Numbered from the stretch's first letter, positions 42,968-51,159 are shown. The stretch: DNA of 64,000 bases from Limosilactobacillus sp. (GCF_022651205.1 NZ_JALCQI010000001.1:1-64000); one strand, 5' to 3'. The notes: a model not told the origin generated them from the letters alone. Numbers and translations are program-made.

Positions 42968-43870
42968 ATGCAACGGCAGTATCTAAGTATTGATATTGGT
43001 GGGACAACGATAAAGAGTGCGCGGATAGACCATTCCGGGAATATCATGACTAAAGGGAAACTACTAACACCCCGGTCAAAAGACGCATTTCTTCAAGCAC
43101 TTCAGACAATTATCCGTGATAATCCGTTGATTGCAGCGGTTTGTGTTAGTGTTCCCGGGATCGTTAATCCGCAAACTGGTAATGTTCAGTTTACGGGTGT
43201 TCTGAGTTATATGGGTGAGTTTCAACTAGCCGAATACCTTGAACAAACTACCAAATTACCAGTTTACGTTGGTAATGACGCTAACTGTGCAACCTTAGCA
43301 GAACTCTGGTTAGGGAATCTAGTAAATATTGATAACGGTGCCGTAATTACTTTAGGAACGTCTGTTGGAGGCGGAATAGTAATTAATGGTCAACTACTAC
43401 ATGGTCCACATAGTCGGGCGGGTGAATTAAGCGCCATTGTAACTAATCGGGACGATCCAGTGGTGATCCAACGGACAGTTGGTGCGACAACTTCGGCAGT
43501 TAAAATGGTGAAAATGGTTGCACGTGCTTGCCATCTTCCTGATTTAACTGATGGTCGACAGGTGTTTCAACGGATTATTGCTCATGATCCATTGGCGTGG
43601 GGAATCTTTGAAGAATATTGCCGACGGGTAGCCTACTTGATTATTAACCTTCAAGCAGTCCTCGATCTAGAGGTGGTTTTGATTGGTGGTGGAATTAGTG
43701 CCCAACCAATCCTAATTGAGGAGGTTAAAAACCAATTCACTCATGTTCAACAAAGTGATCCGCGACTAATGGCAGATGTTACGATGCCTGTTATTGAGGC
43801 AGCAAATTTCGGTAATGAAGCTAACCTTCTTGGCGCACTTTATGGACTTTTCTTAAAGAGTGAAAAATAA
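42968..43870 (+). CDS. ROK-family sugar kinase without the zinc motif
   Basis: A 300-residue ROK protein with the ATP phosphate-binding DIGGTTIKSARID near residue 7, the sugar/catalytic region YVGNDANCATLAELWLG (catalytic Asp of GNDAN) and LGTSVGGGIVINGQL. The CxCGxxGCxE zinc cluster of glucokinases is absent: after the HGPHSRAGEL block comes SAIVTNRDDP. Zinc-free ROKs include beta-glucoside kinases and N-acetylmannosamine-type kinases. There is no DNA-binding domain. TTGCTA and TATAAT (15 bases apart) precede it, and it is monocistronic. Confidence 0.85.
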   Translation: MQRQYLSIDIGGTTIKSARIDHSGNIMTKGKLLTPRSKDAFLQALQTIIRDNPLIAAVCVSVPGIVNPQTGNVQFTGVLSYMGEFQLAEYLEQTTKLPVYVGNDANCATLAELWLGNLVNIDNGAVITLGTSVGGGIVINGQLLHGPHSRAGELSAIVTNRDDPVVIQRTVGATTSAVKMVKMVARACHLPDLTDGRQVFQRIIAHDPLAWGIFEEYCRRVAYLIINLQAVLDLEVVLIGGGISAQPILIEEVKNQFTHVQQSDPRLMADVTMPVIEAANFGNEANLLGALYGLFLKSEK

Positions 43871-43872
43871 GA

Positions 43873-43912
43873 TGGCCCTAAACGTTCAGGTGATTCTGAA
43901 TGTTTAGAGCCA
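43873..43912. terminator. Bidirectional Rho-independent terminator
   Basis: GGC(C)CTAAACGTTCAG pairs with CTGAATGTTTAGAGCC between convergent genes; T-rich on both sides. Confidence 0.8.
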
Positions 43913-43919
43913 TATTTAT

Positions 43920-45845
43920 TTAATCTTCTACATGGGCCTTTGAAGGGACCTGATCCCACTTTACTGGATAACCGGCACCGTGGGCACAGAAAACGGAGTC
44001 AGGAGTATTAGGCAGATCGGCAGTTGGATTATAATTACTGTTTGCAATGATTTCGTCAGCGTTATGACACTTTTGATAACCCATAACCGTTAATTCAAGT
44101 TGACCCTGACCGTGGGTATAAGCCCGAACCGTCTGGGCGTATTTTCGCATTTCGGTTACTGGAGCAGTTCCTGTAATAACAGTTATAGCGGCATTTGAAT
44201 TGCTATCAGCAAGCTTAAATGTTCCGGACATTTGTTGAATATCGTTGATTGCACGGCCAACGTGCTCTTGACTAATCGTTAACCGGAATCGGTACCACGG
44301 TTCGAGCAATTCACAATTACCTGACTGTTTGAGCATCATTAATCCCTGACGAATAGCACGGTAGGTTGCTTCACGGAAGTCACCACCAACAGAATGGACG
44401 ATGCTGCCACGACCGTTGATAAGGGTAATCTTAGTATCCGTTAATGGAGCACCAATAAGGACGCCCCGGTGTTCCTTATCTTTAAGACTAGTCATTATCT
44501 GTTCTTGCCAGTTATGGCTAAGGACATCAACACTACATTTTGTTGCAAAGTGGAGACCACTGCCTTGAGCGCCTGGCTCTAGTAGTAAGTGAACCTCAGC
44601 ATAGTGGCGTAAAGGTTCAAAGTGGCCAATCCCAATTCCAGACGATGTGATGGTTTCCTTGTAAAGGATCTTGCCCTCACTAAAATTGACATCGATTCCG
44701 TAACGTTGATGGAGGAGCTGTTGGATTATTTCTAATTGAACTTCACCAATAATCTGAAGGTGGATTTCCTGAAGATGCTCTGACCATTGGACATTGAGGT
44801 GTGGCTCTTCATCTTCAAGTTCGCGTAAAGCAAGTAAGCATTTGTGAGGATCAACGTCCTTTAATTTAACCGCATAACTGAGGACCGGTTGAATTTCATT
44901 TAGGGGTTGGTCCTGAGCATTTCCGATCCCTTGACCAGGGAAAGTGGAGGTTGGACCACTAATCGCACAAACATCGCCTTTTGGTACTTCCTGGACGACG
45001 GTAAATTTAGCGCCATTGTAAATCCGCAGTTGGTTTGCCTTTTCGTTAGGCAGGATCTCGGTCTTTGCCTTTAGACTCCCACCTAGTACACGAACCCAGG
45101 TAAGGCGCTCTCCCTTATTATCGTGCGAAATCTTGAATACTCGTGCTTGGAAATCCGCAGGGAATGATGGTTCGCTGGTCCACTTTGAAAAGCCAGCAAT
45201 GAAATTATCGACACCAGTTAATTTTAGTGCTGCACCAGAATAAACGGGGAACACTTTTTGTTGCCTGATTAGCTGGTGGATGATATCATCGTTAAGTTTA
45301 CCGGAATCAAGATAGTCATTTAAAACACTATCATTGGTCATTGCAATAGCTTCAACGGTCTCGTCAGTTAAAGGCTCGGAGAATGGTAAGCAAGCAGGAG
45401 AAAATTCAGCCTGTAATTCTCTAATTACCTTGTTTGGATCAGCACCGACAACATCTGTCTTATTGATAAAAATAAAGGTCGGTACTTGGTATTTTTGAAG
45501 TAGACGCCAGAGGGTTCGGGTTGATCCTTGGATACCGTCAGTTGCCGAAACAACGAGAATAGCGTAATCAAGAACCGGCAGAACCTGTTCAGTTTGTCCG
45601 GCAAAATCCACGTGTCCTGGGGTGTCAAGCAAGGTAAGGTATAAGTTATCATAGGTAACACTAGCTTGATGAGAGAAGATGGTAATCCCCCGTTGCTTTT
45701 CCAGTGTATCTGGATCGAGGAAGGAGTTACCGTTATCAACCCGACCAAGTTGCCGTTGGGTGCCACCACGATAAAGGAGTGCTTCCGAGAGAGTTGTTTT
45801 TCCCGCGTCAACGTGGGCAACAACTCCTGCAACAATTTTCTTCAC
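43920..45845 (-). CDS. Tet(M)/Tet(O)-like ribosomal protection GTPase
   Basis: A 641-residue EF-G-like translational GTPase. G1 is AHVDAGKTT (about 10-18), G2 region RGITIFSHQASV, G3 DTPGHVDF and G4 NKTD, then EF-G-like domains II-V. The length and lack of an EF-G G' insertion fit ribosomal protection proteins, which expel tetracycline from the ribosome. The C-terminus (SVFCAHGAGYPVKWDQVP) matches the broader TetM-like translation-factor group, whose chromosomal members are not all resistance genes. It has no mobile-element context and normal base composition, so it looks resident. Actual resistance is uncertain. Confidence 0.82.
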   Translation of the reverse strand: MKKIVAGVVAHVDAGKTTLSEALLYRGGTQRQLGRVDNGNSFLDPDTLEKQRGITIFSHQASVTYDNLYLTLLDTPGHVDFAGQTEQVLPVLDYAILVVSATDGIQGSTRTLWRLLQKYQVPTFIFINKTDVVGADPNKVIRELQAEFSPACLPFSEPLTDETVEAIAMTNDSVLNDYLDSGKLNDDIIHQLIRQQKVFPVYSGAALKLTGVDNFIAGFSKWTSEPSFPADFQARVFKISHDNKGERLTWVRVLGGSLKAKTEILPNEKANQLRIYNGAKFTVVQEVPKGDVCAISGPTSTFPGQGIGNAQDQPLNEIQPVLSYAVKLKDVDPHKCLLALRELEDEEPHLNVQWSEHLQEIHLQIIGEVQLEIIQQLLHQRYGIDVNFSEGKILYKETITSSGIGIGHFEPLRHYAEVHLLLEPGAQGSGLHFATKCSVDVLSHNWQEQIMTSLKDKEHRGVLIGAPLTDTKITLINGRGSIVHSVGGDFREATYRAIRQGLMMLKQSGNCELLEPWYRFRLTISQEHVGRAINDIQQMSGTFKLADSNSNAAITVITGTAPVTEMRKYAQTVRAYTHGQGQLELTVMGYQKCHNADEIIANSNYNPTADLPNTPDSVFCAHGAGYPVKWDQVPSKAHVED

Positions 45846-45856
45846 GGGTAATCCTC

Positions 45857-46321
45857 CTAATGGTTATCCTCTGTCCGAACAACAAGAACGTCACAAGGGG
45901 CATTCCGGTTAACGTAGTTTGTAACTGAACCAAGAACAAAGCGCTCAACACTTGAGAGTCCTGTTGTTCCAATAACGATCAAATCGTTATGGTGATCCTT
46001 AGGAAAGTCTTCGGCAATAACACGTTTAGGATTGCCGAAACGAATGTGGATGCTAACGTCAAGAAGGCCCATTTTCCAAGCTCGCATTTTAAGATCCTCT
46101 AGGCGCTCTTGAGTAGCCTTAACTAAACTATATGTTTGGTCGCTGCTAACGGTTGTATCAGTGATATAGCCATCCGTAATTTGTCCCACTTGTTCAATCG
46201 TGAGGAGATCCAAGTGAGCATGATTTTGCAGTGCAGACTCAACGGCAGCGTTTAAAACAGGGGTGGTCGCTTTTGAACCATCAATTGCCGCAACGATATT
46301 TTGATATTGCATGTCCTTCAT
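45857..46321 (-). CDS. Universal stress protein, UspA family (second copy)
   Basis: Protein of 154 residues with IVAAIDGSKAT at the N-terminus and GTTGLSSVERFVLGSVTNYV (ATP-binding G-2x-G-9x-GS) at the C-terminus, followed by RNAPCDVLVVRT as in the 23-kb copy. An ATG after AAGGAAGT is preferred over the TTG before it. The Tet(M)-like gene begins 11 bases downstream in the same direction, so the two may be cotranscribed. It is divergent from lplA. Confidence 0.88.
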   Translation of the reverse strand: MKDMQYQNIVAAIDGSKATTPVLNAAVESALQNHAHLDLLTIEQVGQITDGYITDTTVSSDQTYSLVKATQERLEDLKMRAWKMGLLDVSIHIRFGNPKRVIAEDFPKDHHNDLIVIGTTGLSSVERFVLGSVTNYVNRNAPCDVLVVRTEDNH

Positions 46322-46419
46322 CAAACTTACTTCCTTTCAGATTCGTTACCTTAATTATAGTTGTTTTGGGTTACAACTAGTTAATAAAAATAGGATTTTA
46401 CTAAAATTAACGTCAATCA

Positions 46420-46448
46420 TTGAAAACGATTACAATGAGGACTACACT
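46420..46448 (+). promoter_or_regulatory. lplA promoter overlapping a cre site
   Basis: TTGAAA, 17-base spacer, TACACT. The -35 lies inside TGAAAACGATTACA, a full match to the cre consensus, so CcpA binding would block RNA polymerase directly. Confidence 0.6.
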
Positions 46449-46526
46449 TTACTTATAGATTAAAGGACAATTGACCGAATTTAGTCTAATAAAAGTTAGA
46501 ATCTTCACAAAGGAGTTACAGTTAAT

Positions 46527-47540
46527 ATGCGATATGTTTCAATGACCTCCCATAATATTGGGATGAACCTGGCAACTGAACAGTATTTGATGAATGATAA
46601 GGATTTTGGTAGGGAACCACTTGTCCTCTTCTACTACGAAGAGCCATGTATTATCGTTGGTCGGAACCAAAATACCCTCGAAGAAATTAATCAAGACTAT
46701 GTTAAGAAACACAATATTCGGGTAACCCGGCGGCTTTCAGGTGGTGGCGCCGTTTACCAAGACTTAGGGAACCTGTGCTTTAGTTTTGTTGTTCCTAGTG
46801 ACAGTGAAGAGTTCGGTGATTTTAAGTCCTTTACCCAACCGATCGTTGATGTCCTTCATAGGATGGGTGCAACTACTGCTGAAGTTAGTGGTCGGAATGA
46901 TATTCTAGTTGACGGGAAAAAGTTCTCTGGAAATGCCATGTATTCACGGAATGGTAAGACCTTCTCCCACGGGACTTTAATGTTAAACGTTGATCTGAGC
47001 GTTGTTGCTGATGCCCTTCACGTTGCTAAGGATAAGATTGCTTCCAAGGGGATTAAATCCGTTCGTTCACGGGTTACAAACTTGCGGCCATTCCTTGATA
47101 AAGAATATCAAGATATTGATGTTCCAACTTTCCGTGATGATCTAATTAAGGGATTGTTCCATGTAGATAGTTTGGATGAAATCAAGGATAAGCAATATGT
47201 TGTTACCCCAGAAGACCAAAAGGAAATCGACAAGATTTATGAACAATACTACAATAACTGGGATTGGGTTTACGGCAAGTCTCCTGAATTTACAATTAAG
47301 CGGCGGAAGCACTTTGATATGGGGACAATTGATGCCCGGTTTGATGTTAAAGATGGTGTGATCAAGAATGTTAAGTTCTATGGCGACTTCTTCGGTCCAC
47401 AAGACATTAACGAATTGGCAGATAAGCTTCAAGGAGTTAAGTACGATCACGATGCCATTGCGAAGGTCCTGAATGAAGCCGGAACTCAGCAATACATCAC
47501 AGGAATTCCAACCGATCAAATTGCTGATCTGTTAGCTTAA
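46527..47540 (+). CDS. lplA: Lipoate--protein ligase A
   Basis: A 337-residue enzyme that activates free lipoate with ATP and attaches it to E2 or GcvH lipoyl domains. RRLSGGGAVYQDLGN (about 68-82) binds the lipoyl-AMP intermediate and Lys132 in GKKFSGNA is the expected catalytic lysine. The C-terminal ~90 residues form the accessory domain of full-length LplA. GGAG precedes the ATG. No lipoylated dehydrogenase complex genes lie nearby. A second lplA paralogue begins near 63 kb. Confidence 0.93.
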   Translation: MRYVSMTSHNIGMNLATEQYLMNDKDFGREPLVLFYYEEPCIIVGRNQNTLEEINQDYVKKHNIRVTRRLSGGGAVYQDLGNLCFSFVVPSDSEEFGDFKSFTQPIVDVLHRMGATTAEVSGRNDILVDGKKFSGNAMYSRNGKTFSHGTLMLNVDLSVVADALHVAKDKIASKGIKSVRSRVTNLRPFLDKEYQDIDVPTFRDDLIKGLFHVDSLDEIKDKQYVVTPEDQKEIDKIYEQYYNNWDWVYGKSPEFTIKRRKHFDMGTIDARFDVKDGVIKNVKFYGDFFGPQDINELADKLQGVKYDHDAIAKVLNEAGTQQYITGIPTDQIADLLA

Positions 47541-47564
47541 TTGAGCTTTGCCGTGATATTTAGT

Positions 47565-47614
47565 AAAATGTGGTTGATTGATCATTTCCGGATGGTGGGT
47601 TAACCACATTTTTT
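47565..47614 (+). terminator. Rho-independent terminator of lplA
   Basis: AAAATGTGGTT and AACCACATTTTTT form the stem with a long loop containing a minor hairpin. Confidence 0.65.
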
Positions 47615-47636
47615 ATCCGGTAAGGAGAGACGGAAT

Positions 47637-48095
47637 ATGAAATTAACAGTTGCAGATTATTTAGATCAGCTTGCTGGTGGAAAAACGATAACAACGGAAG
47701 TCGAAACCACTGCGTCAAAGGTTCAGCAAAAAGCACCGCTTAAGAAGGCGGTTGAAACAGTTGTCGATGCTTTGGATACTGGTCATTTAGGAAAATACCA
47801 GATTACGATTAAGGTAAGAAAGGGCGATCCGGTCGTCTTTCACCTTGATACTAACTTAATCAACATTCCGATGGCGGAGGCTGAACGACTGGATGTCAAG
47901 CTTTTAGACAAGGAGATTAGCTATCCCGTGAACCTCTATATGGTAATGGAGAGCGAAGACGTTAATAAGTCTGGGTTACGAATTGATGAATTAGCAAACG
48001 AAACCGATTTGTCAGGAGATATCGATTCGCTCGTTGAACGGCTTCAGGAATGGCTAGCTGAGCACCTTGCCGATGTTATGGAAGCACGGGCCTAA
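47637..48095 (+). CDS. Protein of unknown function, 152 residues
   Basis: Not recognised. A soluble, acidic protein with an N-terminal helix (KLTVADYLDQLAGG), a central beta-like part (GKYQITIKVRKGDPVVFHLDT) and C-terminal helices. AAGGAG is nine bases upstream. It sits between the lplA terminator and the structured RNA candidate, in the same direction as both, and may use a promoter inside the terminator region. No signal peptide or membrane segment. Confidence 0.7.
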   Translation: MKLTVADYLDQLAGGKTITTEVETTASKVQQKAPLKKAVETVVDALDTGHLGKYQITIKVRKGDPVVFHLDTNLINIPMAEAERLDVKLLDKEISYPVNLYMVMESEDVNKSGLRIDELANETDLSGDIDSLVERLQEWLAEHLADVMEARA

Positions 48096-48104
48096 GTAAT
48101 TAAC

Positions 48105-48133
48105 TTGCTAAAAATTAAAATTCGTGTTAGATT
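48105..48133 (+). promoter_or_regulatory. Promoter of the structured RNA
   Basis: TTGCTA, 17-base spacer and TGTTAGATT (extended -10 TGn plus TAGATT). Transcription would begin near 48140. Confidence 0.65.
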
Positions 48134-48139
48134 ATTCTT

Positions 48140-48345
48140 TGCGATGAGTCGAGAGGTCTGGTAGCAACCCAAATGGCTACCATAAGACATTTCGAATGTG
48201 GGACACGTTAACTCACCGGATTTGTGAGGTGTCTGGAATTAGTCGAAGTGGACATCGATTAATTTTCTGAGATAATATCAATACACATGAAGGGAATCTT
48301 ATAATTATTAGATTATTTCTAGTAATTATAAGGTTCTTTTTTTAT
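48140..48345 (+). ncRNA. Structured non-coding RNA candidate, ~205 nt
   Basis: There is no open frame, but the region has its own promoter and a strong terminator. It can fold into an outer CGAT.../...ATCG stem closing hairpins GGTAGC/GCTACC, ACATT/AATGT and a long GACAC...CTCAC/GTGAG...GTGTC, joined by purine-rich segments (GTCGAGAG, TTAGTCGAAG). The 3' end is a 17-base stem (GAATCTTATAATTATTA and complement) plus seven T residues. It matches none of the riboswitch or RNA consensus sequences I can recall (TPP, FMN, SAM, c-di-AMP, T-box, SRP, tmRNA). 6S/Lacto-usp RNA is the nearest by size. A riboswitch for the 25-codon frame downstream is the alternative. Confidence 0.6.
48294..48343 (+). 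terminator. Rho-independent terminator of the structured RNA
   Basis: A 17-base inverted repeat with two G-U pairs and a T7 tract. Confidence 0.85.
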
Positions 48346-48398
48346 TTCCTCGCTTTTAATCGTGAAAGGGCTTACAATAGAAGCGAGGGGTGATTGAA

Positions 48399-48476
48399 AT
48401 GAGAGAATGGTACTTCTTTGGTTACTTTGTTCTGTTTATTTTCTTAATTTTTGCTTACTGCTCGTTTGTTCACTAG
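48399..48476 (+). CDS. 25-residue hydrophobic membrane peptide
   Basis: A short frame, MREWYFFGYFVLFIFLIFAY plus CSFVH, with GAGGGG nine bases upstream and a possible -10 (TACAAT) 22 bases upstream of that. A single transmembrane helix makes up almost all of it. The terminator of the convergent MFS gene follows. Such peptides can be small membrane regulators or type I-like toxins. Because the structured RNA lies just ahead in the same direction, it could also be controlled by it. Confidence 0.5.
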   Translation: MREWYFFGYFVLFIFLIFAYCSFVH

Positions 48477-48504
48477 AAGAATTATGTCATTTAAAAATGA
48501 AAAA

Positions 48505-48544
48505 AATCTGGTCTTAGCTGCCTATTGGATGTTAAGACCAGATT
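48505..48544 (-). terminator. Rho-independent terminator of the MFS gene
   Basis: AATCTGGTCTTA and TAAGACCAGATT with a T-run on the minus strand. Confidence 0.85.
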
Positions 48545-48561
48545 AGTTTTTAAATAGCTTA

Positions 48562-49728
48562 TTAATACCGCATCCCCGTGTACTTTTTACTCAAAGTCAG
48601 GATAAGGATTACCGCTGCTAAACCGTAAAAGGCACCAACGTAACCTAGGTTCCGCATTGAGGTAAATGCAACAGCCTGTGATGCAGTGAATGAACCAAGC
48701 GAGATCCCAATATTAGCAAAAATTGAGTTAAGGGATGAGGCCAGGTCGAGTGACTGCGGATATTCCTTTTCAGCAATGTCAAGGAACATTAACTGGGTTG
48801 ACGAACCATAGGATGAGAAAGCCACACAGAGCAGTGCCACAATGATAATTGCAATCCATTTGAATGAGAGTAATGGACCGAATAGTAAGTAGAGGATCGT
48901 CATTGCAATGTAAATGATGCCTAAACGGTGAACACCACCATTATCGGCAACCCAACCCCCAAACTTGTTTCCAATGATGAAGAAGATCCCCATCCCAAAC
49001 AGGAGCCAGTTTAGCCAAGTATTATCGAAGCCCATTTCGTTAGTAATCAATGGGCGGATATAAGTGTAAATGGTATAGTCAGCCGCACAGACAGTAATAA
49101 TAAAGATAACCCCGAGAAGGATCCGTGCATCTTTGAGTAGGGTGAATTGCTTGCTAAGGGTACTCTTGAATTGAGGAGTATCACGGGGAACCAGCCATAA
49201 TAAGAAGACAAAGACAAAGATTGTCAGTCCTGAAATCATCCAAAAGCTATCGTGCCAGGAGAAGGTCGTACTGATAACCGTTCCAATCGGGATCCCGATA
49301 ACGGATGCAATGCTAAAGCCAGCAAAGACCCATGAGACTAGGCTTGCCCGTTTCTCACGCGGCGCAACAAAACTTGCCATTACAAGGACGATTGAAATAA
49401 TTGCCCCGGCAACCGTTGCTGTGAGTACCCGTGAAAAAAGCATTGAAATAAAGTTGCTAGCAAGGGCTGTCCAGGTATTACCGATAAAGAAGACGACCAT
49501 TAGAACAAGGAGAACGTGATGCCGTTTCCAGCGACTAGCCAGTGAAGTGATAATTGGGGTAAAGATAGCATAGACAAGTGCAAAAACGGTTACGAGAAGC
49601 CCCAAGCGTGACAGTGAATCATGATATTGAGAAGCAATGTCAGGTAGGACCCCGACGATCATGTATTCATTACAGCCAAGCATGAACGCAACGAACACGA
49701 ATAAAATTGATTGAAGACGGTATTTCAT
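48562..49728 (-). CDS. MFS transporter, sugar-efflux/drug DHA1 type
   Basis: A 388-residue protein with 12 hydrophobic helices. The N-terminal half has GCNEYMIVGVLPDIASQYH and SLGLL-like helices plus TSLASRWKRHHVLLVLM, the loop 2-3 motif of the MFS; FVAPREKRASLVSWVFAGFSIASVIGIPIGTVI is motif C-like, typical of drug:H+ antiporters (DHA1, AraJ/YdhP group). The substrate is unknown. The ATG after AAGGG is preferred over a TTG three codons earlier. It is monocistronic. Confidence 0.87.
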   Translation of the reverse strand: MKYRLQSILFVFVAFMLGCNEYMIVGVLPDIASQYHDSLSRLGLLVTVFALVYAIFTPIITSLASRWKRHHVLLVLMVVFFIGNTWTALASNFISMLFSRVLTATVAGAIISIVLVMASFVAPREKRASLVSWVFAGFSIASVIGIPIGTVISTTFSWHDSFWMISGLTIFVFVFLLWLVPRDTPQFKSTLSKQFTLLKDARILLGVIFIITVCAADYTIYTYIRPLITNEMGFDNTWLNWLLFGMGIFFIIGNKFGGWVADNGGVHRLGIIYIAMTILYLLFGPLLSFKWIAIIIVALLCVAFSSYGSSTQLMFLDIAEKEYPQSLDLASSLNSIFANIGISLGSFTASQAVAFTSMRNLGYVGAFYGLAAVILILTLSKKYTGMRY

Positions 49729-49837
49729 TGTATTCAACCCTTACTGACAGACAAAGCGTCGTTCAGTTTTCCTTTCTTTAATAATTTCCAAACTTGCAAT
49801 ATTGTAACGAAAGATGAACCAAATTACTAGGGCACAA

Positions 49838-49875
49838 TAAAAAAGACTCGCAATAAATTAGTTTGCGGTCCTTTT
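49838..49875 (-). terminator. Probable terminator of the methyltransferase operon
   Basis: AAAAGACTCGCAA and TTGCGGTCCTTTT pair with a small internal loop; a T-run follows on the minus strand. Confidence 0.6.
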
Positions 49876-49878
49876 AGA

Positions 49879-50736
49879 TTACTTTACAAGATAAATTTGT
49901 TCATCAATTAAATCAAATGAGTGGAGCTGACGGTTAACCTTTTGGAGCTCTTCATCCTGGCTTAAATTAGCATTTTTCCAGAACACCTTTGAGTCAGTAG
50001 CACCATTTTTTTCGCCAATTACTAGGAACTTAACATTTGGATAGTCTGCTCGCAGTAACTGAAGAACTTCCCAGTCCGTTTCTTGCTTATCTGGTGCCCA
50101 GGACATAATTACGTAATCAACCTGATCACCGTATTTTTTGATTGCTTCAATTGCATCCAGCTTTTCGATTGGGGTAACGGGATGCTTGCCAGTTTCGTTT
50201 TCTTTAACCCAGGCTTGACTATCGGTTGTGTAGATTTTTTGAGTGGAGTTATTATTTCGTAACCCTTTAGAGATATAGCCGTTTCCAGCCATGACTTCAA
50301 GAACTGGTTTACCATTTAAGTATTCCGATAATGCCTTAGCGAAAGGAGCGTTGACGTATGACCACATCCCGTAAGTATCTTCTAAGTAATCCCGGAAGTT
50401 TCGTAAGGCCTTATCAAGCTTTGGGAGTGCCGTTGAATATTTATTCCATAACTCATCGCCTTGTGGATCGCCTTTCGGGTAGTGTTGGTTGACGTATTCA
50501 AAAACTTGATCCTGAATATCGTTAGGAAGGAGAAGTTGTGGTAACGGTTGCGGTAACAGGCCATTTTTCAATAGTCGATCGCTTTCTAGGATGTTATTGA
50601 TTAAAAATTTAACCTCAGGAAAAGGATCGAAGAGATCACGATATTGGGTTAGTTGCTTAATATATGCAGGTTGCTGAATAATCTTGTGAGCACGTTTAAC
50701 CCGCTTTTTAAGCTTTTTGAGTTGCTTTGGATTCAT
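49879..50736 (-). CDS. SAM-dependent methyltransferase-like protein
   Basis: A 285-residue protein. After an N-terminal helical region of about 130 residues comes a Rossmann-like domain with PVLEVMAGNGYISKGLR (motif I, E/DxxxGxG, about 144-160), YTTDSQAW (acidic end of strand 2), and YVIMSWAPD in the motif IV position. The glycine loop is G-N-G rather than the usual three glycines. Substrate unknown; it appears soluble. It lies 9 bases behind an XRE-family regulator, so the two are one operon. Confidence 0.68.
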   Translation of the reverse strand: MNPKQLKKLKKRVKRAHKIIQQPAYIKQLTQYRDLFDPFPEVKFLINNILESDRLLKNGLLPQPLPQLLLPNDIQDQVFEYVNQHYPKGDPQGDELWNKYSTALPKLDKALRNFRDYLEDTYGMWSYVNAPFAKALSEYLNGKPVLEVMAGNGYISKGLRNNNSTQKIYTTDSQAWVKENETGKHPVTPIEKLDAIEAIKKYGDQVDYVIMSWAPDKQETDWEVLQLLRADYPNVKFLVIGEKNGATDSKVFWKNANLSQDEELQKVNRQLHSFDLIDEQIYLVK

Positions 50737-50745
50737 GGCTGCTCC

Positions 50746-51159
50746 TTATTTTAGCTTCAAATTAAGTTGCTCTTGTTTACCGTAAAATTTGTCAGTATCG
50801 AGACGATTATTACGGCCTTTTAAGTAACCATCAATTAGCTGAAAGATTTCGTAACGATCATCACTACTAATGTTTGTCTGGTTGAAGGTTAGGTTACGGG
50901 CGGAAATTAATAGCTTTGCGAGATCAAAGTCGTCCCGGTCTGTTTTCCCGGTGAGATAATCCAAACTAACGTCAAAAAATTCCGCTAGTTTCCGCGCTTC
51001 AATGTAGGAAGGGGTACGGATTCCCCGTTCCCAGTTACCAATTTGAGAAGCAGTATTTGGTTTTTCGTTAGGCCCCAGGTTTTCGTTCAGGTGTTCTGCT
51101 AATTCTTTTAATGTGATTCTCTGTCCTTTGCGCAAGGCACGTAATCTTTCTGGAAACAT
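50746..51159 (-). CDS. XRE-family transcriptional regulator
   Basis: A 137-residue protein with an N-terminal helix-turn-helix: MFPERLRALRKGQRITLKEL, then ASQIGNWERGIRTPSYIEARKLAEFF and SLDYLTGKTDR, the Cro/CI-like fold. The C-terminal ~65 residues are helical and may dimerise. GGGAG precedes the ATG; the long in-frame extension upstream crosses the divergent promoter region and is not plausible. It precedes the methyltransferase-like gene and probably regulates it or the divergent hydrolase. Confidence 0.87.
   Translation of the reverse strand: MFPERLRALRKGQRITLKELAEHLNENLGPNEKPNTASQIGNWERGIRTPSYIEARKLAEFFDVSLDYLTGKTDRDDFDLAKLLISARNLTFNQTNISSDDRYEIFQLIDGYLKGRNNRLDTDKFYGKQEQLNLKLK

Noticed and set aside
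45425..45835. 136-codon frame overlapping the Tet(M)-like gene
   Set aside because: A shifted shadow of the GTPase domain, which is intact in its own frame.
43920..45845. Recently acquired tetracycline resistance island
   Set aside because: Base composition and codon use look like the neighbours', and no integrase, conjugation or transposition gene flanks it.
48140..48345. tRNA, SRP RNA, tmRNA, RNase P or T-box for the structured RNA
   Set aside because: None of the diagnostic sequences is present (no cloverleaf, GGAAGCAGCC-like SRP loop, ALA tag frame, GAGGAAAGUCC or AGGGTGGNACCGCG).
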